Positions 23,944 through 35,580 of a stretch of DNA of 64,000 bases are shown in pieces (position 1 is the first letter of the stretch; each line of letters opens with the position of its first letter). This DNA comes from Eunapius fragilis (taxonomy: Eukaryota > Porifera > Demospongiae > Spongillida > Spongillidae): the NCBI GenBank assembly GCA_963681505.1, contig OY811972.1:14649004-14713003 (forward strand). The letters run 5' to 3'. Both the position numbers and the translations under genes were made by a program. The notes under the pieces were generated by a model that saw nothing but the letters and a program-made list of their open reading frames with translations, was not told the DNA's origin and did not search any database.

Positions 23944-24289
23944 CCCTCCTCAGTGCTATGGCACAGTATTCAACATTAATGAGTATAGTTACTATAAATA
24001 TGTGTATATCAAGCTGTAACCTAACTTTGATGTATATGAGATGTTTGATGACAAAACCAGGTTTGTGGTATGTAAAATAAAAGGACTATAAACTAGCATC
24101 AATTTCAAACCCACATATCTTCCAAGCTAAACAACCCACGTCCTTCCTATTTTCAGGATGTATTGCCACATCATTAGTATTTAATTCAATTTTTACACAC
24201 TATGAGGTCTTTACACTCGTCCATACTAACATTTGGTAACCTTCAGGGTTAAGAATGCATAAACTGGACTGGTGGTGGGATGAGAGTGC

Positions 24290-24640
24290 TGGTTGGGTGT
24301 GTTGTATGTACAGGACTGGTGTGTTGTATGTACTGGACTGGTGTGTTGTATGTACTGGACTGGCGTGTTGTATGTACTGGACTGGTGTGTTGTATGTACT
24401 GGACTGGTGTGTTGTATGTACTGGACTGGCGTGTTGTATGTACTGGACTGGTGTGTTGTATGTACTGGACTGGTGTGTTGTATGTACTGGACTGGTGTGT
24501 TGTATGTACTGGACTGGTGTGTTGTATGTACTGGACTGGCGTGTTACAAGCATGTACTGGACTGGTGTGCTGTATGTACTGGACTGATGTGCTGTATGTA
24601 CTGGATTGGTATGTTGCATGTATTGGGCTGGTGTGTTGGA
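24290..24640. repeat. 22-bp minisatellite
   Basis: About 15 copies of ggactggtgtgttgtatgta plus ct, with gtgtgttg/gcgtgttg variants. Frames stay open on both strands because the unit lacks stops; not coding. The same unit reappears as a palindrome at 25277-25377. Confidence 0.95.
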
Positions 24641-25061
24641 CTGGTGTATAGAATTGTCTGGACAAGTGTGTTTTATGTACTAGACTGGTGTGTTCATAAG
24701 AATGTAGGTGTTGTGTTGTATGTGCTGTTGTATGCACTGGACGGGTATGTTGTAGGTGTGGATTGCATGTGGCACTACTGCCCAGGCCACTGTCATCCAG
24801 AAACCTACTTTAAATGACACAAAGTGCTCTGATTATGGGTGGGTGTATCTCACTAGTTCCTGAGTCCTACATACAGTACAGAGGCATTAGCTATTAGCCG
24901 GCCTATCTTGCTTGTCACCACCTCACATATTTCTACATTGCCATGGTGCTAAATGGCTTAAATGGGAGACTTTGCATATGGTCATAGCAAAATGTGTGTG
25001 CTTGTGTGCGTGCGTTTTTTTGTATGTTACATGGTCCATTTCTAGGGGTCTGTAAGGAAGG

Positions 25062-25064
<3 letters not shown>

Positions 25065-25108
<44 letters not shown>
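25065..25108. repeat. (GT)n microsatellite
   Basis: About 22 GT dinucleotides followed by a short G run. Confidence 0.97.
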
Positions 25109-25111
<3 letters not shown>

Positions 25112-25276
25112 GGGAAATTTAAAAATTCTGAGGATGGTATACTGGTGTTTAGTACTCCTCACCACCCCCTCCCTCTTTAATAAAGGTGTAGGGGCTATGC
25201 CCCACCCCCTTACCTCCCCACTCATACAACATACCAGTCGAATACATACAACACAGTACATACACTGGTGTGTTGA

Positions 25277-25377
25277 ACTGGACTGGTATGATGTATGTAC
25301 TGGGCTGGTGTATTGGACTGGTATGGTACATACCCAGTCCAATATACCACCCAGTACATACATCATACCAGTCCAGT
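25277..25377. repeat. Near-perfect palindrome built from the 22-bp minisatellite unit
   Basis: Arms of about 45 nt (actggactggtatgatgtat ... at left; its complement ending cataccagtccagt at right) are separated by about 12 nt. The arms contain the ggactggtatgatgtatgta motif of the array 650 bp upstream, so this looks like an inverted pair of array units. Confidence 0.85.
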
Positions 25378-25699
25378 ACATACATGTACAACATAACCTT
25401 CGTAAAAACCAGTCACAGTACAATTTTTTAATCAGAGGCCGCTCAAGCCATGTGTTCAAGGATAACATAAGTTGCGTATATGAAAATACAATATGCAATT
25501 GTAAAACAAAAGTACAACATGTATGCAAGCCAAGTAACATACATGCATATTGGAATTTCAACAGGGAAACCACAACTTTAATTGTTCAATAAAAATGTAG
25601 CAGTTCTGTTCACTCCACCCTCACTAAGCACTAATGACCTACAGTACAGTGTAATTACATGTTTGTAATAAGAACTGATGCCAACAAAAGGTATACCGT

Positions 25700-25870
25700 C
25701 AGATGGTATTTGAAGGGTAGTTTTAGGGTAGTTAAAGATTAGCCGAAGAGTAGCAGTGAGGTAGTGAGATATTAAAAGGGTAGTAAGAGGGTAGTTGAAA
25801 GAAGGGTATGAGAGGGTAGATGAAGAATAGTTAAAGGTAAGTCAGAGAAGTTGAAGGGTAGTTCCCCTGA
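25700..25870. repeat. Degenerate gaagggtagtt repeat
   Basis: Irregular copies of an AGGGTAGTTGAAG-like unit of about 11-17 bp. Confidence 0.7.
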
Positions 25871-25913
25871 GCTGCAGTGGCTTAAGACCAAAACAAGTTA
25901 ATAATTTTATAGG

Positions 25914-27728
25914 TTAGCGTGGTGTAAATATTTCAGTTATACTTTTCGTGTCCTCAGGTAGATTTCCAATGAATGCAGTAAACGCATTGTCTAGGTCTGC
26001 TGAACTGAATTTGGATTGTAATGCTGCATTGACAAAGGTACTGATAAACACTTCAGAAATTGAAGCCATTGCAAACAATTGCACATAATCAACATATTTG
26101 TTGTTCAGATTAGGAGGATAAAGATAACTTGATAAATAGAGATGAGCTGAACATTCTTTAGCATTGTCTACCCGCTCATAGTCTATTAAAACAGGAATAT
26201 AGTAGCCTGTGCTTTTTCTGTAACATATATTTGGAAGTCGCACATCAAGATGTGCAAGTTCCATGGAATGCATGAGCTGGAGACTTTGGCGAACTTCCAT
26301 GCAAAGGTATCGCATGCAAAGTTTGGCATCAAGATTAGTTAAAGGTGGTAAGAGTTGCTCAAAAATGTGGAAGTCGTATAAACTTACAATTGGCGTACAA
26401 AAACGTTGTATGCCAGTTTCATCCAAGTTTCCAAGCACTAGATTAGCTCGGAGGAATTTATTTTCAGGCATTGAATGGACAAAGTATTTTACAATGCAGC
26501 TCTTATCTGGTTGTGATTTGGATGCCAATTGAAATACAAATGATGTTGCAGAAGGCAATTGAACTATTTTCAAATCGTCAGTTTTCAACCAACCCAAAAT
26601 TTTGCATTGGTGTAGGTGTCGGTTTAATAGAGTTGGATTTACTAATGTTGCCCAGATAACCTCGTGTAGCTCCAGTTGGGTAAGCTTGAAAAGGAAAGAT
26701 GAGTTTAACACTGGAGTTGATGTCAACTGCTGGACCATTTCCTTACTGTTTTGAACAGCAGTACATAAAGCAGTCCAGACATTTTCATTTACTACTTCAT
26801 ATGTGGTACGAAATACCATTTCTTTTATATCCCATTTGACAGATATTTTAATTGGTGCAGTTGCTTTTTTTGCTTTCTTTGACTGCTGTTGAGAGATATT
26901 ATTGACAGAAGTATCTGCATCCTCATCTGGAGAGGTAGTTTCCTTAGTAATTTGATCATCACCATCAACTTGATCATCAGGGATATGAATGGCACTAGCA
27001 TCGCTCGTATTCGTATCCTTTGGTTCTGTCTGCCTTGGGAAAGCGAAACCAAAAAGTTCCACAGTTTCTATACCTATGCTTCTCAATAGCCTATGATGTT
27101 CCACTACTCTAAATGCACAACAGAGAGCTGTTTGCATTATGGTACTAGACTGTTCTTCTATGTATAGCAGTGGAATACCCCGTGATCTTACATCCTTCAA
27201 TAAATTAAATGCTTGTTTTTGAAATGTTGATGGATTCTGGATCGAGAATAAATGTGTGACAGAGTGGTAAAAAATCACAACATCTGGTTTCATCGAAGGT
27301 GAACAAAACATCCAAGATCTTAGAGATTTGAACAAAGCAACTTCACAACGCGGAATCAATATATATCCATTCATGCAAACAATACCGAAAATTCTGCACT
27401 GCTTTTTTTTTTTAACAGTACGATAATAATAAACAATGTTATCGTTGTTTGTAGTTTCATCAAGCTTCAAAGCAACTCTCATCATAAACAAATTTTCATA
27501 ATAGGTTTTATTTGATTCGTCACCACTATAAAGTTTTATCTGGCCTGCTATTACCTTATTCAAATCGTCACCAGGAGATACAGTATCACCTATATCAATT
27601 TCTTTCGGCATGGGTAAAATTTTAACATTCTGCAGCAATTGAGAATTTAGCGCCTGAGTAGAAGCAGAAGGAGATAAATAAGACACCGCTCCACTTCGTG
27701 CTTTGCTGTTTACTCTAACAGGGGCTTG
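25914..27728 (-). CDS. Protein-kinase-like protein, last exon
   Basis: A 604-codon uninterrupted exon follows a strong acceptor (poly-T then GTAG|CAA) and ends in TAA. The C-terminal ~250 residues look like a protein-kinase fold: SCIVKYF (candidate ATP-binding Lys, ~409), HLDVRLPN (catalytic loop with Asp and Asn, ~490) and VLIDYERV (DFG replaced by DYE, ~513). An acidic Thr/Ser-rich linker (SPDEDADTSV) and a Lys-rich stretch (KKAKKAT) precede it. HLDVRLPNIC-type loops are known from atypical kinase-like proteins of early-branching animals and fungi. All key residues are present, so activity is possible. Upstream exons beyond 27728 were not found; no ATG is needed at the exon start. Confidence 0.7.
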   Translation of the reverse strand, partial: QAPVRVNSKARSGAVSYLSPSASTQALNSQLLQNVKILPMPKEIDIGDTVSPGDDLNKVIAGQIKLYSGDESNKTYYENLFMMRVALKLDETTNNDNIVYYYRTVKKKKQCRIFGIVCMNGYILIPRCEVALFKSLRSWMFCSPSMKPDVVIFYHSVTHLFSIQNPSTFQKQAFNLLKDVRSRGIPLLYIEEQSSTIMQTALCCAFRVVEHHRLLRSIGIETVELFGFAFPRQTEPKDTNTSDASAIHIPDDQVDGDDQITKETTSPDEDADTSVNNISQQQSKKAKKATAPIKISVKWDIKEMVFRTTYEVVNENVWTALCTAVQNSKEMVQQLTSTPVLNSSFLFKLTQLELHEVIWATLVNPTLLNRHLHQCKILGWLKTDDLKIVQLPSATSFVFQLASKSQPDKSCIVKYFVHSMPENKFLRANLVLGNLDETGIQRFCTPIVSLYDFHIFEQLLPPLTNLDAKLCMRYLCMEVRQSLQLMHSMELAHLDVRLPNICYRKSTGYYIPVLIDYERVDNAKECSAHLYLSSYLYPPNLNNKYVDYVQLFAMASISEVFISTFVNAALQSKFSSADLDNAFTAFIGNLPEDTKSITEIFTPR

Positions 27729-27868
27729 CTACAAAAAAAAAAGATATCATTCAAATAAACACTACTACTCTATGCATACATACACGGTCAAATGTTCAGC
27801 AAAGTGTGACTGCCAAAACAAATATACATGTGGTTAAATACATACACTAAACTATAATATTTTAATCC

Positions 27869-28062
27869 AGTGCCCGCTCAATTAAACGGAAAAGTATCAG
27901 CTCAATTATATAGCACATTTATGGCACCTTGTGCACACTTAAAATGATGAGATAAAATTTGATAAAAACTTTTACTGTCCAGTGCTCCACTTCCAGCTAA
28001 TGAATATGCCTTATTTTTGGTATAATTGAGTTGATACTTTTCCATATAATCAAGCGGGCACT
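27869..28062. mobile_element. MITE, family 2
   Basis: Terminal inverted repeats of about 42 bp: AGTGCCCGCTCAATTA...AAAAGTATCA at left and TGATACTTTT...AGCGGGCACT at right, 194 bp in all, no open frame. It lies just upstream of the last exon of the kinase-like gene and may sit in its intron. Confidence 0.85.
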
Positions 28063-28194
28063 ATAATTATCGATACCATGTAATTAATTATACATGAGAC
28101 ATCATTAAACTTGCTATGCAAAATTTTTACTTTGGGATAGTTTGCCCTCCTTTTAAGTTCTTTCCCTCCTCACAAGCACAGGGCATTACAAAGG

Positions 28195-28792
28195 GTGGTT
28201 TGGACAGATGAGCCTCCTTTTGGCCACGCTTAATACTAGCTGTTTTGTTGCAAATAAACTTAATACTAGCTGTTTTGCAACAAATAAACTGTGCGGTCTA
28301 CTGCAGTGTCCACTCAATTTGTCTGCCGCAGTTACATGGCTGCCTGCTCTACCTGCCATATGTGTGTGCTGCTTCACAGCTATCTCTACCCCTAATGACC
28401 CCTCACCCAAATAAGTGTCTATCACATTTCTGAGTTACATAAATGTACATATAGTACACAATTTTTATACTAAAAACTCTTTCTCTTCACTGTCCGTCTT
28501 ATTTGTTCCTTTCATAATGCATACAGTACCGGTCATAATAAAAGTTACGTTTCATTTTAGTGCTACGATTGTAGCACTAAGAAATGGCACAATTCACACA
28601 AAAGCTGCTGATCGTTAGATATGTTATTGACATCATCGTGTTACCGCAGTTTAGATGCGTTTTTAAATCGTTAGCAAAACCATAGATATGGTAAAACGTT
28701 AGCATCGTTTGATATGTTGTAGAACCTGTTTGGACAGATGAGCCTCCTTTTGGCTACGCTTAATACTAGCTGTTTTGTTGGAAATAAACTGA
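28195..28792. repeat. Direct repeat pair
   Basis: tttggacagatgagcctcct tttggc and the following 40 bp occur at about 28199-28260 and again at about 28730-28792. Within the first copy, taatactagctgttttg repeats immediately. The pair could bracket an inserted segment. Confidence 0.8.
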
Positions 28793-29369
28793 ACCTTACA
28801 GCGGAACGTACGTACGTCTGTTAGTATGATGTCATCCGATAATCGCTTCAAAGGGAGGGATTTAGAGAACTAAGCTATTCGAAGAGAAGACGTATTAAGG
28901 TAGGGGTCGGAGTGAGCCGTTAAGGGCGGAGGCTTGCTTTACTGTATTTACAGTATTTTAATAATTCAGACCCCAAAAAACATGGCGGACTCAAACTGCG
29001 CATGCGTGCGCGAATTACAAGATGGCGGGTGCAAAAATTCAAGGCACTGCGCTCGGTTAAATACGTTACTTAGCCAAATGATATCAAGGTGGCATATCTT
29101 AAACAATAAGGTGGATCTTACCTAAAAATACCTCGTTATGGGTACAACTACTTTAAAGCGCATGTTCTTGTTTCCGGTGAGGTACAGGCTAGGTATGATG
29201 TTGTGTACCTACCGTGAATGTGCCAAGGTCGTCACAAGTTTTGAGCTGCCGATAGGGGGAGGTCACAAGCTGTTATACGATTAAAATTCATTTTCCGCAG
29301 TCGAGGTCAAATCCCTGTGTACGGTCAAATGCGCATGGCAATAATCTAATTAGCCTGTCAAATCCCCCA
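28793..29369. other. Possible promoter region, no gene seen
   Basis: GC-richer than its surroundings, with cgtacgtacgt and GCGCATGCGTGCGCG near 29000. A 63-codon + frame starts in ACATGGCGG at 28981 but leads to nothing recognisable. Confidence 0.3.
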
Positions 29370-29972
29370 CTAATCCCCCATATGTCCCGGAGGGGGGTTG
29401 CAGTTACCATTGACAGATGCATTATTTTCTACACGCTTCTTTGCACTGCTAACAATGTACTTCGTAACTCCAAACTCACTCATCATTTTGGCTACAGACC
29501 AACTCTTTGGCAGAATAGTTAAGATAGTGAGTTTTTCGCTCCTTGATGAAGCCACAGCAAACTTCTCTTTCAGTTGCTTTATCATCTCCAGTCCATTGTC
29601 TTGTGTTTCCCTTTCTTCATGGCCAACTGCAAACAGCACTTTCTTCTTGAGCACATCTCCAACTCGCTGCAACTTTTCTCCAACATACGTCTGATTCCAC
29701 ATTCGTCGCTTTCGTCTAAAAGGAGAGATCCCTACTATACCGAGCACTTTGTTTACATTGCAAAGCGTCGCATCAGCAGGCAGCATATCATCACCATAGG
29801 CAACGCTATCCTCCGTATCAGCAGGCGTAGGTTCACTACTAGTACTTTGAATGGTATCATCAGCTGGGACAGAAGAACCAGGTTGGGCACAAGAGCATGC
29901 TTGCTCTTGCTCTTGTTCACTTGTAGGTGTTTCCAGCGGTAGCTTCCGTATGGCAATTACAGCATGCTCTGT
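29370..29972 (-). CDS. Last exon of a mobile-element-type gene
   Basis: A 200-codon exon after TTGTAG|ACA. It holds an acidic Ser/Thr-rich part (TSSEPTPADTEDSV) and then LGIVGISPFRRKR, LEMIKQLKEKFAVASSRSEK, LTILPKSWSVAKMMSEFG and KYIVSSAKKRV. From memory, this run of motifs recurs in many uncharacterised proteins of cnidarians and sponges, usually as the end of multi-copy genes that look transposon-borne. Function unknown. Upstream exons would lie beyond 30 kb and were not found. Confidence 0.5.
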   Translation of the reverse strand, partial: TEHAVIAIRKLPLETPTSEQEQEQACSCAQPGSSVPADDTIQSTSSEPTPADTEDSVAYGDDMLPADATLCNVNKVLGIVGISPFRRKRRMWNQTYVGEKLQRVGDVLKKKVLFAVGHEERETQDNGLEMIKQLKEKFAVASSRSEKLTILTILPKSWSVAKMMSEFGVTKYIVSSAKKRVENNASVNGNCNPPPGHMGD

Positions 29973-30200
29973 CTACAATTTGCATCGAAAGAGATGGGTA
30001 GGCTGCAATCAAATCATCTGAAACTAAATGCAATCGGCATAAATACGTGGCTTGTGACGGCTAAGAGGATCGCAACAGTACACCTTCCAGTTGATAGAGA
30101 TTTTCGAACGTTAACGAAACACTATTGATGTGGATTCAGATACAGCGAGTAGCGGTATTTAAAATAAACTTTTATTGCACAACTGAAGAACAGAGGATTC

Positions 30201-30447
30201 ATTGTGTTGGGCTACAAAGAAGAAATGGTCCTTCCCATGGAGTGCTAGCGCTCAATGGGGAGGACACGCTGGTGAGGACCATTTGTTTTGTGTAGCCCAA
30301 ATGTAATCAAAACAACACTTTGTGTTGGGCTACAAAGAACAAATGGTCCTCTCCAGCGCGTCCCCTCCATGGAGTGCTAGCTAGCGCTCCATGGAGAGGA
30401 CCATTTGTTCTTTTGTAGCACAACACAAAGTGTAGTTTTGATTACAA
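30201..30447. mobile_element. Nested foldback element
   Basis: Two adjacent hairpins built from the same arms: gtgttgggctacaaagaa...atggtcct pairs with aggaccattt...tgtagcccaa in 30203-30300, and again in 30317-30433 around CTCCATGGAG and GCTAGCTAGC. The second hairpin is extended by TGTAATCAAAAC and GTTTTGATTACA at 30302-30446. Length and structure fit a MITE that has inserted next to or into itself. Confidence 0.85.
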
Positions 30448-31454
30448 TGGATGTTTTGATAACCGTTAAACTATTACATAACCCACTTAGCAACACCTCA
30501 TTTGTATTGTGACAAAGACCAGCTTTAATCATCAGACTGCCGTTACGTACACTTACATTAGTATAAATATATGCACAATGAATACTACTGCGCATGTACG
30601 TGCATGATGTCAAAATGTCCGTACGCTACATTATCAACCCAAAATGGCTGCAGAGTACAAAACATTTTGTGGTTCTCAGGGGTTATTGACAATCAACTTT
30701 TTTATTTTGTAAAAAGGTGAAGTTTAAGTTTTCACTTCATGTGATAAAATAAAAAATATGATTATCAACCATCTTGACACAGCAACTATGCAAATTGGTA
30801 TATAAACCCATTTTTTGTTTAACTATTTCCTTTCCGACAAAAATACAAATTGTAGATTGATTCTAGGCATCATGGCCTCTGATTTGATTCCAAACATGTA
30901 ACAGTGCTCATAGTGTGGATTAAAGTCATAGCATAGCAAAGTTGAGAATATAAGCAAACTAATCAATTATTCATCGTTGCGTATCGCGTAAACCATTAAG
31001 GTTATTAACATAAATGATATGAAGACCAACATGTATGTACATGTAAAGTTTGAACGAAATTTGATAGGTGAGGTGCAATTGCCTACCTGTACTGATATGA
31101 AATGACCCGTTACCGTGGCAGTTCACTTATATCAAAAACATCTGATATCCTTTCTTACCAACCTATTTTGGCATTCTCCGTTCCGAATGATCTACTTTTC
31201 TGATGGAGCATCATCACATTACAAAAATTGCAAAACTTTGCCAATCTATGAATCTGACTTCAATGGGATCAAAGCATGGCAAGGGACCATGTGATGGTGT
31301 TGGGGGGACTGTCAAAAGATCTGCAGCTCGCGCCAGTTTGCAAAAACCACACAATTATTTGAATATAGTAAGGAAAACGTAGCTGAAGTACACTTTCACT
31401 ACGAGTATAATTGAGAAGGTACACTTTTAGAAGCTACATGTAGGTTTAATTCAG
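30448..31454. other. No gene seen
   Basis: AT-rich sequence without a supportable exon on either strand. Confidence 0.5.
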
Positions 31455-31777
31455 CAAATACCATTGTTGGTACTAGAGGTCTACATGCATTTATGCCTAT
31501 AAGTTTGAACCAACTGGAAGTGAAAGTGTACTCCACCTGTGCTGAGACTAGAATAGTATGCGTAGACGTAGCTAGTCAGGACAACTTGACATTAGAGAAT
31601 ATAAAGGGATTTGTAACCTTAGTACATAACAATAAGTGGTGCCTAGCAGTTACATTGCAAACATTCCCCGATACAGAAGAAGTTAGCTGTCTTGAGTCAG
31701 CTGGCCCAGCACGATCTTTTGTATATCCACAGACTCAAGATATTCTAGTTATTCCAGCTTCAGATTTTCAAAATTAA
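31455..31777 (+). CDS. C-terminal exon of a mobile-element-type protein (partial)
   Basis: After an acceptor TTTAATTCAG the frame reads NTIVGTRGLHAFMPISLNQL, then KGFVTLVHNNKWCLAVTLQ, ESAGPARSFVYPQTQDILVI and a stop. GTRxLHxF...PIS and the GPARSF-YP-DI pattern recall the end of multi-copy, probably transposon-borne proteins of cnidarians and sponges. No upstream exon was found, so it may be a stranded fragment. Confidence 0.45.
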
Positions 31778-33280
31778 CCCCTCACTAACAGCAACACTGC
31801 TAGATGCTACAGACTTAATCACTCAAGGCTTCAAGAGTTCTTCAATTAAGACTGAGTAGTTAGTTCGTTTTTTTTTTTGCTTTCACATGGTGTGATCTTT
31901 TGTGCACATGTATATGATTAAATAAATATTAGCAGGTACTACGCTTAGAGTGCTAATATTGTTGTATTGGAACATGCATGTTTATAGGCGTACGAGCATA
32001 GCGCACATCATTTGCAACTTGGGCTACGCCCTTTTAGCGTCTAACCTTGTTTTAATAGCATCATTACATCTGTGTAAACTTTGTGGTCACGCGGCAGTTC
32101 AAAGAAACACCAAGTTTTTGACATAAATCCATTTATAACTTACCAGCGGAACGGATACCCAAAATTAATTTTTATGAATTAACTACCTCACAACCTATCT
32201 CGTCACATGGTAAAATTGATATATAAAAATGAACTATGGTGTTTTGAGATAATTAGACAAGTGTAAACAAACTAGTCAAAATATTAAATTTATTAAAGTT
32301 ATCTCACAATACATACATGTACATTTGTGTACACCCATGAGGTGAGTGCATTGCAGTGTTAGAAACAGTTTCAATTAAAATATATACTATAGCTTTGCAA
32401 AACAGTAATAGTAATCACATTAATTTCATGGCATCTACAAAGTTGATGAAATATTGCCAATTAATCGAAGTGAATCAGAAAGTGAAACTCTGCATAATAA
32501 CTAATCTCTATAAGCCCTATTAGATTAAGAATGTCGTGGCAAAAGTTGTGATGCTCTACAATGGATTGTCACAGATATAAAAAAAAAACATTCTCTCTGA
32601 GAAAGTTGGTTGGATATAAGATTTGAAGGCAATGGTGGTAAAAATGAAGGGAACAAGGGATCACCAATGATATAAAATAGTCCTATATTTAGCACTTCTG
32701 TAGTATGTACATTTTACCTGGCTAAATATATATTTAAAATTTTGATCCTTTGTTCCCTTTCATTTTACATACCATTGCTTTCAAATCCTATAAAGACATG
32801 AGGGATTGACCCAGAAGTCAATGACCTAAAATTCTATATGTGCATGTGAAGATGAACATGCTGTCGCGATACATGTTAAGCATATATGTATATTTAATTA
32901 CATAAAGACATATGTAGGCATTAATTATGAGAAATGCACACATAGACTCACTTCTCTCCTTTTGGGTACTTCACGCAACAAAAATACATCTACATCTCCC
33001 ATTATTCAGCGTGATGAATGTTTTGCTACAAATAACAAAAGGGTTGATGACAACCTTGAGCACAAAGGAACTTTTTGACCCCACTCAAGTACAGAATTAT
33101 AAGGCCCAAGACCACTTTTCTCATTAAAGAAGCATGACACATACACTGTATGTCAAATAACATACATTTGTAAGGTCCAAACCCCAGCAAATACACAAGT
33201 CCAAAATTGGTGACAGGCAGCCCCCCCCCCCCCCACCCCCAGCATCACTATTTCATGTGCTTCTAACCTTATAGGAAGAA
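31778..33280. other. AT-rich non-coding region
   Basis: No exon supported. It contains the inverted repeat at 32612-32792 and, near 33222, a C-rich run. Confidence 0.5.
32612..32792. mobile_element. Inverted-repeat element
   Basis: The left arm ggatataagatttgaaggca atggtgg...gaacaagggatca pairs with the right arm tgatcctttgttccc...ccattgctttcaaatcctat. Arms are about 50 bp around an 80-bp centre. The left side resembles 18770-18830. Confidence 0.75.
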
Positions 33281-33400
33281 CAGATGAACAAGCAACCTCC
33301 AGACTGAACAGAGGAACGAGTAGTCACCAAACAGGTACACAGGAACCAGCAGTCACCATGGATGTAACAAGCATATGACTCCAACCGCACACAGGTACAC
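33281..33400. repeat. Dispersed repeat, copy 1
   Basis: gaacagatgaacaagcaacc tccagactgaacagaggaac and the segment cagcagtcaccatggatgta are shared with 37012-37150; a shorter related piece lies near 36265. Unit ends not defined. Confidence 0.8.
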
Positions 33401-34689
33401 ATAACGACACATACATGTACACGTACTTTTTACCACTATGGACAAGTTTGTATCCTCCATTGATAGATCTCTTGTGACCCCCCCCCCCACCCAACCTTTC
33501 AGGCTAGTGACTTATAAATAGGTACCAGAACACAGAACTAGCACAACCTAGCATCGTCACCAAACAGGAAATATTAAACAGTGGTTTTCACAGCTCCTCC
33601 CCCAGATCCCCTTCCTCTCCGGAACTAAACACACCACATGGCGGACATATGCCACTAACATCCTAGCTTCACCGTAGAAAAAGTACTCTACAGTCAGAAC
33701 TTTCTTCTGACTGGTACTGTATATGATGCATATTTGTTTTTCAGAATAGGAGTAAATTATATATTGCAGGGTGAACTATCTATTTGCACTCAAGCCTACA
33801 TAGAGTATTGGATTATTCAGTGCAGACACACACATGCACAATACACCCCACCCCAAACATCTATAATAGACCTGGTAATAAGTTAAGCTTACTCTGTTCG
33901 CTCACGGTGTTGGCAATGCTATTTTGGACATGAAGGAATATTTAAGACATGGTGTTCTAAATTGGGATGATACATACAAATAAACTTTCGCCCACCCCCC
34001 AAAAACGGGTAGTGTGACTACTTAATGTTCTGAAAGCTACAAATCTTATCGATGTGAGTAGCACTGTTGAACATGGATTTCAGTTTTTGAAGCTTTAGAG
34101 ATAAAGGAATCAGGACACAGCCCTTTGCGGCCAGACAAAATGGTCCATAATTAGACAATACCGTAAACCAAAAAAATCCATTGCGGCTAGATGCACCATG
34201 GCCTCATGCGTTTTTTGAGAGAGCTGTATCTTGTTCATTTTACCATCAAATACCTGTTGATCCCTCCCATTTAACTGGTGTATCGTCGTAGTAGAGACTA
34301 TACCATATGTGCACTTTTCATATCGCAATCCTTAATAACGCGCAGCCAATTTATATATGGATATTGTACATGTAAGTGAGAGGGGGGGTACTTCACGTTG
34401 ATAATACCAAGCACAGACAAATTCTCAGGAATGTCAGCATGCCGCATTGTCAACTATACACATTTAGGTATACAGAAACACCATTTAGGTCCAGCCATAC
34501 TTTTTATTCACCATACAATAAAGGGTTTTGCTTTTGTATGAATAATGCGGTATTAGTAGCTTTATTCGGTCACATAGCCTAGATGGAATACCACATATAC
34601 CAGCTCCAGAAACTTTGCAGAGCTTGTGGAAAACATTTGGTGGCTAGAGAGATCAAAAGGAGAGCATTCATGAGAGGGGGTTAATAATG
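33401..34689. other. No gene seen
   Basis: Mixed AT-rich and C-rich non-coding DNA. A 72-codon minus frame at 34110-34328 has no recognisable feature. Confidence 0.45.
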
Positions 34690-35580
34690 GGTACATGAGG
34701 GCAGGTGGTCCAGCTGCTTACTGTGGGAACATGGGGCAGGGGGTCCAGCTGCTTATAGTAGGTACTTTGGGGCATGTGCAGGGGGTCCAGCTACTTACAT
34801 AGGGGCAGAGAGTACAGTGAGTACACAGGGGCAGGGGTCTAGCTGCTTACAGTGAGTACATGGGGGCAAGGGGTCTAGTTGCTTACAGTGGGTACATGGG
34901 GGGCAGGGGTCCAGCTGCTTACAATGGGTACATGGGGGCAGGGGGTCCAGCTGCTTACAGTGGGTACATGTGGGCAAGGGGGCCAGCTGCTTACAGTGGA
35001 CTCATGGGGTAGGGGTTCCAGTTGCTTACAGTGAGTACATGAAGGCAGGGGTCCAGCTGCATACATGTACATGGGGCAGGGGTGCAGCTACTTACAGTGG
35101 GCACATGGGAGGAGAGGGTCCAGCTGCTTATAGAGGGTACATGTGGGCAGGGGATCCAGCTGCTCACAGTGGGTACATGCGAGCAGGAGGTAGGGGCGGG
35201 TGGGTGTATGGGGTAGTGGTGGGTGTATGGGAGCAGGGAGTCCAGCTGCTTACATGTACATGAAGGCCAGGGCTTACAGTAGACATGTGGGGGAGGAGGT
35301 CCAGCTGCTAACAGTGGGTACATGGGGCAGGAGGTCCAGCTGTTTATAGTGGGCACATGGGGAAAGGGGATTACAGTGTGGGTACATGGTGTCAGAGTGT
35401 AACAGTGGGTACATGGGGGCAGGGGGCAGTCAGGGGGTCCAACTGCTTGCAGTGGGTACATGAAGGCAGCGGGTCCAATACATGTATGTGTACATTGGCA
35501 GGGGGTGCAACTACTTACAGTGGGTACGTGGGCTGGGTGTCCAGCTGACAGTGGGTACATAAGGGCAGGGGGTCCAGCTG
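34690..35580. repeat. 36-bp minisatellite
   Basis: About 20 imperfect copies of a ~36-bp unit, gggtacatgggggcaggggg tccagctgcttacagt, with length variants. Frames are open on both strands (for example CTHCKQLDPLPP on minus), but copies change frame; not coding. Confidence 0.95.

Noticed and set aside
24200..24817. Several long frames on both strands with Thr/His/Val or Cys/Trp/Leu repeats
   Set aside because: Products of the 22-bp minisatellite, open in all frames.
34690..35580. 36-bp repeats that might suggest a CRISPR array
   Set aside because: The repeats are contiguous and variable, with no unique spacers, in a eukaryotic setting.
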